Source: UBA946 sp031550725 (GTDB lineage: Bacteria; Bacillota; Clostridia; Oscillospirales; Ruminococcaceae). Taken from it: a DNA stretch of 64,000 bases. The stretch lies in assembly GCA_031550725.1 (NCBI GenBank), contig JAVBOH010000011.1, positions 39,307 to 103,306 of the forward strand, read 5' to 3'. The translations under genes were made by a program, and so were the position numbers. Under the pieces are notes generated by a model that was not told the DNA's origin, made no database searches, and worked only from the letters and a program-made list of their open reading frames with translations. This document shows positions 59,591 through 64,000 of this stretch, one piece after another (the first letter of the stretch is position 1; each line of letters begins with the position of its first letter).

Positions 59591-60154
59591 TCAACGCTCC
59601 CATTTCCGCTTAGCTAGATAATTGCACAAGTACGGAATATTTCCACTTAACCATTCATCTGATGTCTTGCGAATTTCTACATCTGTGATAATTTTATCAA
59701 GTAAATCTGCATTAGGTGATAACTCCAAAAACGCAATTTCTGCACGCTCACGCTCTGATTGATTGGGATATATTGACCATAATCTTTCAAAATTAGATTG
59801 ATTTGATTGAAGTGATGTAGCGTTACCATGTGGAACTTCAAAAGCATATACATTATCATTTTCAACAGATACAGTTATGATTCGTTCGAGTGGTAATATC
59901 CGTATTTCACGATAATTACCTTTACTTTTGCTAATAGAGACATCAATGCAACCATTCTGTTTCAAGGAAGTCAAGCTGTTCGACACCCATTTTGTAGACT
60001 TATCGAATGCATGTGAAAAGTGCTCGTTTGTTGCAGTACATACACCGTTTTCATCAGCACAAGCTGTTATCTCGGCATACATTACTTTCTCACCAAAGTT
60101 GAAATTTGGATTATATCTAATCTCGGCAGGAAGTATGGAATATTTGTTTGGCAT
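59591..60154 (-). CDS. Helix-turn-helix replication-type protein of the element
   Basis: A 187-residue protein starting MPNKYSILPAEIRYNPNFNF. Residues about 20-95 form a winged-helix domain common in replication-initiation and DnaD-like proteins of mobile elements (KVMYAEITACADENG, KWVSNSLTSLKQNGCIDV). The C-terminal part (about 120-187; FERLWSIYPNQSERERAEIAF, WLSGNIPYLCNYLAKRKW) resembles a DnaD-like helical segment. ATG 60154 is seven bases after GAGGA; the frame extends 26 codons upstream without support. It could regulate or initiate replication of the excised circle. Confidence 0.75.
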   Translation of the reverse strand: MPNKYSILPAEIRYNPNFNFGEKVMYAEITACADENGVCTATNEHFSHAFDKSTKWVSNSLTSLKQNGCIDVSISKSKGNYREIRILPLERIITVSVENDNVYAFEVPHGNATSLQSNQSNFERLWSIYPNQSERERAEIAFLELSPNADLLDKIITDVEIRKTSDEWLSGNIPYLCNYLAKRKWER

Positions 60155-60257
60155 GTTGTTGTCCTCGTTTTTCTTTATATTCAGAAATTTTAGCGCTGTC
60201 TTTCTGTGTTTATCATTATACATAATTCCCATACCTTTAGCAAATTTGGATATGCAA

Positions 60258-60298
60258 AAAATCCCGTAAGTTTCCTATGCGTAACTTATCGGGATTTT
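60258..60298. terminator. Hairpin at the right side of the mobile element
   Basis: AAAATCCCGTAAGTT pairs with AACTTATCGGGATTTT (one bulged base). It lies upstream of the HTH gene and could shield the element from outside transcription. Confidence 0.65.
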
Positions 60299-60484
60299 GT
60301 GTATGTTTTTCTAACTTTTAAGCAAGATTAACAGGGTGTGAACGGAATTGTGGAGGTTGTACAAGAGTTGTTCTAATTTGATGTGCAAGGTGCAAGAACT
60401 TTTGTGATAATTACAAAAGATACGCAAAACATCATTATTTCCACAGCTATATAACCGTGTATTGGGGTTTACATACAAAAAGGC
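60299..60484. other. Intergenic stretch at the probable right end of the mobile element
   Basis: No gene is supported. It contains a small hairpin CTTTTGT/ACAAAAG (60399-60419) and G-rich words (GGGTGTG, GTGGAGG). The element's right attachment site is expected in or near this stretch but cannot be located from a single copy. Confidence 0.4.
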
Positions 60485-60529
60485 AAACGGTATAACACAT
60501 TCAAGGAGAGTGAATGTATTATACCGTTT
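60485..60529 (-). terminator. Terminator of the clostripain-family gene; copy 1 of a repeated hairpin
   Basis: AAACGGTATAACACATTCA pairs with TGAATGTATTATACCGTTT (18 of 19) around a 7-nt loop; on the minus strand it is followed by GCCTTTTTG. Sequence beyond it (to about 60568) is similar to 63136-63175. Confidence 0.8.
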
Positions 60530-60591
60530 TTATTTTGGGAATATCTAAGAAAGATGAAAGCTTAATAATCTTATTTATGTACAATCATATA

Positions 60592-62649
60592 TCATTCCGT
60601 ATCAAAATAAAACTCATCACCCTCTACAGTTATATAAACTGCATCAGAATAAGCAGAATTATTTCTAACGTCAACCATCTGGAACATGAGTACATAAGTG
60701 CCATCAGGTAAATCCACCTCGTCAAACGACGTTTTCTTTGTTACAGTAAATGTATCACCCTCATATGAATATTTCTCCTCATCATCATAGGAATACACAT
60801 AATGCAGTGTAGTGATAGTATCGCCAACCTCAAGCTTGATAAGGTTTCTGTCGGACATACCGTTGTCGCTTAGCCCAAGTCTAGCACCAAGAATTTCATA
60901 CTTTTCTGTGTTATAATCATAGCTAACACGCAGATAACATTCCTTGCCATTCAATAGAATTGGGATTGAATAAAGGTTATAATCATCACCCTCATATGTG
61001 ATTTCCATATACACGAGATTACCGTCAATCGCACCCCAAACACCTCGGAAATTATCCTTAAATACACCATTATCCCAGTCCATATCAATGTCATTATCAG
61101 TACCAAGGAAAATGATACTATCATCTTCTTCATCATAATAACAAAGCTCAAAATATACACCTGAAAGCATATCAGCATTAGCAGAGCCAATGTCAAGAAC
61201 TGCATATCCATCGTCATCAATATACAGTGGGAAATCCTCAAGATTAACGTCACTTATTTCTGTTACAGACGGCAAATTTGATTCTGAAACTGATACAATT
61301 GGCGTATCAGGAATTGTGTATGCTTCGACATCTTCATACTTCATATCCTTAACATATTTAGCACCCTCTTTGGATAGCTTGCCGTTAATCATGTAACCAT
61401 AAAGATAATCATATGCAGGACTATATGAGAATTTTACATACTTATCATAATCACCTTTATCCATATCATATGGATAATAACAGGAAAGTCCGCTTGCTTG
61501 TTTTCTGTATGTACCATTGATTTTATATACCACACATTCATTCAAAGCCTTGTTGATTTGTGCGGACGAATCAGGTAACTGGCTTGATGCTGACTTAACT
61601 AAATCCCCAATATCAACAAGGTTTGTATATCCCTCGTTTTTATCATTTGGACCATATTTTTCAGCACTGTCAGCAGCACGACCAAATGTGCTTAAATAGT
61701 TCGGGTTTTCACAAGCAGCAGCCAAAGCCTCAACACCAATGTTATGGTATGTTGACATAAGTGCACTAATTTTTGTAAGGTCAATAACAGACAGCGTAAT
61801 CTCATCAGCCTGCCAAATGTCCTTGCAGCCCTGCACATAAGTATCGCATATCGCCTTGCCGATAACAGCACCATTAAGACTTTTTTCCTTATTGAAAATA
61901 TCAAGCCATCCGCTGTATTCCCAGCCACAGCCTGGCTCTGTTTCTTCTGATGCAACCAAGTATTTTGCTATATCACGAAAAGTATATGCAGTGTCAATTG
62001 TTGCCATTAAGCATGCATCAAAGCCTATCATCTCAATCGGAGGATTTCCCTCTGACAATGAATATACCGAGTCAAAAGCCTCACGCAAGTCAAGAAGTGA
62101 TAATCCCTCATAATCATAGACCTCGTCAAAGCAAATACCAGACATACTTCCTCCACCATGATCCCACATTACAACGGCAACATGGTCGGCAGGGTAGTTT
62201 GTGTTGCAGAATTTTAGAAATCTTTCAAATGTAGCCTTATTACCCATACTGCTCATTGCAGCAGTTTCAATAAGTTCAAGCTCATTTCCACTGTATACAT
62301 ATCGTGCTAGAGAATCGTTCGGCACAAAATCATTCTGCCATGAATATGTACCACCTGTTTCGATAATAACCTTAACATTATCAGGAAGTGTCACCTTGAA
62401 CATTTCCTCAAGGTCAGAAGTAGCACTGCCATAATTTGTTTCAAGGTCAGTTCCACATAAGTACCAGTAAATTGCCCATGTATCATTTTCATTGTATGTA
62501 GTTATGGATTTCATCAGACTGTCATTTGCAAAGGTTTCAATGTCAGGTTCTTCATATTCCTCAAAGCATCCACTTAACGTTGTCATTATCAACATCAGCA
62601 TTAAAGCCAATGCAGTTAGTTTTTTGAATTTAATTAAATTTTTAATCAT
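60592..62649 (-). CDS. Clostripain-family (C11) cysteine peptidase lipoprotein
   Basis: A 685-residue secreted lipoprotein: signal peptide with TLSGC, then a C11 caspase-like domain (about 55-400). The catalytic His is in VVMWDHGGGSMSGI and the catalytic Cys in MIGFDACLMATID, both in the family's usual order, with EETEPGCGWEYSGW after. The C-terminal 270 residues are beta-rich with acidic loops. C11 enzymes cleave after Arg or Lys and usually self-process; the target here is unknown. ATG 62649 is nine bases after AGGTG. It is 21 bp after the small gene upstream. Confidence 0.92.
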   Translation of the reverse strand: MIKNLIKFKKLTALALMLMLIMTTLSGCFEEYEEPDIETFANDSLMKSITTYNENDTWAIYWYLCGTDLETNYGSATSDLEEMFKVTLPDNVKVIIETGGTYSWQNDFVPNDSLARYVYSGNELELIETAAMSSMGNKATFERFLKFCNTNYPADHVAVVMWDHGGGSMSGICFDEVYDYEGLSLLDLREAFDSVYSLSEGNPPIEMIGFDACLMATIDTAYTFRDIAKYLVASEETEPGCGWEYSGWLDIFNKEKSLNGAVIGKAICDTYVQGCKDIWQADEITLSVIDLTKISALMSTYHNIGVEALAAACENPNYLSTFGRAADSAEKYGPNDKNEGYTNLVDIGDLVKSASSQLPDSSAQINKALNECVVYKINGTYRKQASGLSCYYPYDMDKGDYDKYVKFSYSPAYDYLYGYMINGKLSKEGAKYVKDMKYEDVEAYTIPDTPIVSVSESNLPSVTEISDVNLEDFPLYIDDDGYAVLDIGSANADMLSGVYFELCYYDEEDDSIIFLGTDNDIDMDWDNGVFKDNFRGVWGAIDGNLVYMEITYEGDDYNLYSIPILLNGKECYLRVSYDYNTEKYEILGARLGLSDNGMSDRNLIKLEVGDTITTLHYVYSYDDEEKYSYEGDTFTVTKKTSFDEVDLPDGTYVLMFQMVDVRNNSAYSDAVYITVEGDEFYFDTE

Positions 62650-62670
62650 GCTGTACATCACCTTATAAAA

Positions 62671-63042
62671 TTATTGATTTTCATTAACAAGTCTTTCAAC
62701 TTCTTCTGCTATTGCCTGTAAAACAGGTGCATTTTGTCCACCCTCAATATTAAGCAATGAGCCGATACCATCAGTTACAGCATCAATAGCAAGACTTTTC
62801 AAAACGCCCAGTTTTGAGCTTTTGAACTGTGAAATTGTTATCTGTTTTTTTGAAACCTGAATAGAATTGTAATATCCACCTGCACCAGCAAGATTTATCA
62901 GTTTAATGCCAAGTGTCTTTTTCATTTCAATTTCAATACCACCGAAATTGCCTTTGCTTTTCATGAGTTCAAGTACCTCATCCACTGTGAATGCTCTTGA
63001 TGTAGAGATAGTCCATGCTTCGCCATTAAAATTTGCTTTCAT
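62671..63042 (-). CDS. Uncharacterised small protein upstream of the clostripain gene
   Basis: I do not recognise this family. The 123-residue product starts MKANFNGEAWTISTSRAFTV and has no signal peptide. A GIKLINLAGAGGYYNSIQV centre and a GVLKSLAIDAVTDGIGSLL helix suggest a compact alpha/beta fold. ATG 63042 is eight bases after GGAGG; the longer frame lacks support. It lies 21 bp upstream of the peptidase gene, so it is probably its operon partner and could be an intracellular regulator or inhibitor (inference). Confidence 0.6.
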   Translation of the reverse strand: MKANFNGEAWTISTSRAFTVDEVLELMKSKGNFGGIEIEMKKTLGIKLINLAGAGGYYNSIQVSKKQITISQFKSSKLGVLKSLAIDAVTDGIGSLLNIEGGQNAPVLQAIAEEVERLVNENQ

Positions 63043-63091
63043 AATAAAACCCTCCATAAAATATATTTGTTATAAAAACATCTCAAAGCAT

Positions 63092-63139
63092 AAAAGTCGG
63101 TATAACCACACCTTATTTTAATATGGTTATACCACTTTT
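63092..63139. repeat. Copy 2 of the GGTATAAC hairpin and downstream repeat
   Basis: AAAAGTcGGTATAACCA pairs with TGGTTATACC-ACTTTT. Beyond it, to about 63175, TTTATTT-AGG...TAAGAAAGAGGAAAGCTTA resembles 60530-60568, so the two intergenic regions flanking the clostripain operon share sequence. It is also placed to terminate the surface-protein gene at 63249. Confidence 0.7.
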
Positions 63140-63248
63140 ATTTAGGAGAAATTTAAGAAAGAGGAAAGCTTAGAATTAGATTGAAATTAGTTTAGTGATT
63201 GAAAAATGATTATACCGTATTTCCCTAAGTTTAACTTGATTGTAGTCT

Positions 63249-64000
63249 TTATCCTATGGTAATTTGTATTATATACTCTTTAACAATACGTGTATCCTCT
63301 GCAGTAACTGTCACTTTGATTGTTCTATCAGTTTGTGATAATATCTCAATACTTGCTGTTGCTTTTGAATCTGTTAGCGTATACAGAACATACTTAGATT
63401 CTATATTATCAAAATTATATGTTTCATCAGCACTAGTAAAAGGATTTGTAGGGTATTTTACTATATAGACATCTAGCAGTGAATCATGCACAGCTACTTT
63501 TGCACCGTATATAAAGACTTGTACTCCCACATCTTTACTTGAAGGAGTCAGCTTAGATATCGCATCATTTATAGCAGTAGTCTTAGCTACTATTTCTGCG
63601 TTGTTTGTCTCTGGCATTGCTAATGCGGTGGTTAATTTATTCCAACTGACTACAGAATAATCAGCTTTAGTCAAGTTTCCAGCAGTTGCTTTTGCTGTTT
63701 CCAAGTCGGTTAACCCAGCAAATACAAGACCAGCTATTGCATTGTTAATTGCTGTTGTTTTTGCAACAACTTCTGCGTTGGTAATTTCTGGCACTCCTAA
63801 TGCAGTAGTTAAATTTGCCCAACTAGCTGATGTATAATCAGTTGATGTCAAGATTCCTGCATTTGATTTTGCTGTTGCCAAGTTTGCTGTTCCAGCAAAT
63901 ACAAGACCAGCTATTGCAGTATTTATAGCAGTGGTCTTAGCTGTTATTTCTGTGTTATTTGTCTCAGGCATTGCTAATGCAGTAGTTAAATCTCCCCAAC
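63249..64000 (-). CDS. C-terminal part of a repeat-rich surface protein (runs off right edge)
   Basis: The frame is open from the right edge to TAA at 63249. The visible 249 residues hold two full and one partial FIVAR-like repeats of 59 residues (177 bp), each with LTTAL-x-x-PE-x-x-N-x-E-x-x-AKTTAIN-x-AI-x-x-L and A-x-A-G-x-LT-x-x-DY. A C-terminal beta-sandwich of about 85 residues with RTIKVTVTAEDTRIVKEYIIQITI, cadherin-like, follows. Such proteins are extracellular adhesins or glycan-binding proteins. There is no LPxTG or transmembrane anchor at the C-terminus, so attachment must be through the missing N-terminal part. Confidence 0.8.
   Translation of the reverse strand, partial: WGDLTTALAMPETNNTEITAKTTAINTAIAGLVFAGTANLATAKSNAGILTSTDYTSASWANLTTALGVPEITNAEVVAKTTAINNAIAGLVFAGLTDLETAKATAGNLTKADYSVVSWNKLTTALAMPETNNAEIVAKTTAINDAISKLTPSSKDVGVQVFIYGAKVAVHDSLLDVYIVKYPTNPFTSADETYNFDNIESKYVLYTLTDSKATASIEILSQTDRTIKVTVTAEDTRIVKEYIIQITIG

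Larger units (their letters stand above)
55578..60300. mobile_element. Tn4451-like mobilizable element (approximate limits)
   Basis: Contiguous minus-strand cargo typical of mobilizable serine-recombinase elements: large recombinase at one end, TnpW-like protein, relaxase, MobC, hairpin-rich probable oriT and a helix-turn-helix replication-type protein. No conjugation (type IV secretion) genes are present, so transfer would need a helper. I could not fix the ends: serine recombinases of this kind leave only a 2-bp core repeat. The left end should be within about 20 bp of 55578 and the right end between about 60160 and 60480. No antibiotic resistance or other obvious cargo is seen. Confidence 0.75.

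Noticed and set aside
60258..60298. Treating this hairpin as the exact right end of the mobile element
   Set aside because: Large serine recombinases recognise ends with only a 2-bp core repeat; a hairpin does not define the boundary, and no matching sequence was found at the left end.
1..64000. tRNA genes and CRISPR arrays
   Set aside because: Looked for cloverleaf-like blocks and regularly spaced repeats on both strands; found only the palindromic repeats, terminators and the oriT-like array.

Overview
The window is AT-rich, with canonical sigma-A promoters (TTGACA-17-TATAAT), strong GGAGG ribosome sites and several TTG/GTG starts. It carries an alpha/beta small acid-soluble spore protein, a SCIFF ranthipeptide locus, a split transketolase, the Y-complex protein YlbF, RqcH, SepF and DivIVA, and many lipoproteins with Thr/Ser/Glu-rich linkers. 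Together these point to a spore-forming, low-GC, Gram-positive Clostridia chromosome, most likely a Ruminococcus/Oscillospiraceae-type gut bacterium (inference; no taxonomic search was run). I saw no tRNA, rRNA or CRISPR array.

Layout. 1-7.1 kb (minus): DNA repair (addB 5' part, mpg), ribosome quality control (rqcH), an RlmA-type rRNA methyltransferase, a TrmK-Nif3 fusion and a DUF1858 protein. 7.2-12.9 kb (plus): rhomboid-like protein, secreted C39-type peptidase, yajC, a TIGR04086-type membrane protein, and the ranthipeptide pair scfA-scfB followed by an unknown membrane protein. 13-19.3 kb (minus): a decayed IS1182-type transposase, fhs, two tandem paralogous lipoproteins and a CapA-type lipoprotein. 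19.4-23.4 kb: NAD salvage genes pncA-like and pncB, a nonsense-broken small gene divergent from an XRE regulator, and a HENQH putative metalloprotease. 23.5-40.1 kb (minus): one long housekeeping block, read in transcription order as miaB-ylbF-mutS-mutL-miaA-hfq-hlyD-yggS-sepF-ylmH-divIVA-lspA-rluD-HAD phosphatase-split transketolase. It joins mismatch repair and tRNA modification to the distal part of the division cluster. 40.2-42.5 kb: a lipoprotein and ahcY. 42.5-53.2 kb (minus): an unusual membrane module of two FecR-domain proteins (one with InlB-type repeats), two sugar-type ABC permeases, a long HlyD adaptor, a MacB-like extracellular core without a permease body, and a very large solute-binding lipoprotein. 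53.4-54.9 kb: Nudix protein, SASP and a small Cys-tailed protein.

55.5-60.3 kb is a Tn4451-like mobilizable element: large serine recombinase, TnpW-like protein, a relaxase overlapping a coiled-coil membrane gene, MobC, a dense array of stem-loops (probable oriT/regulatory region) and a helix-turn-helix replication-type protein. A decayed fragment of what may be another recombinase sits just outside. 60.5-64 kb: a clostripain-family lipoprotein, a small unknown protein and the C-terminal part of a repeat-rich surface protein that runs off the right edge.

The strongest candidates for new biology are the 42.5-53.2 kb membrane module, the stem-loop array at 59.3-59.6 kb, the TrmK-Nif3 fusion with an internal ribosome site at the junction, and the terminator hairpin that contains the ribosome site of the gene at 10069.
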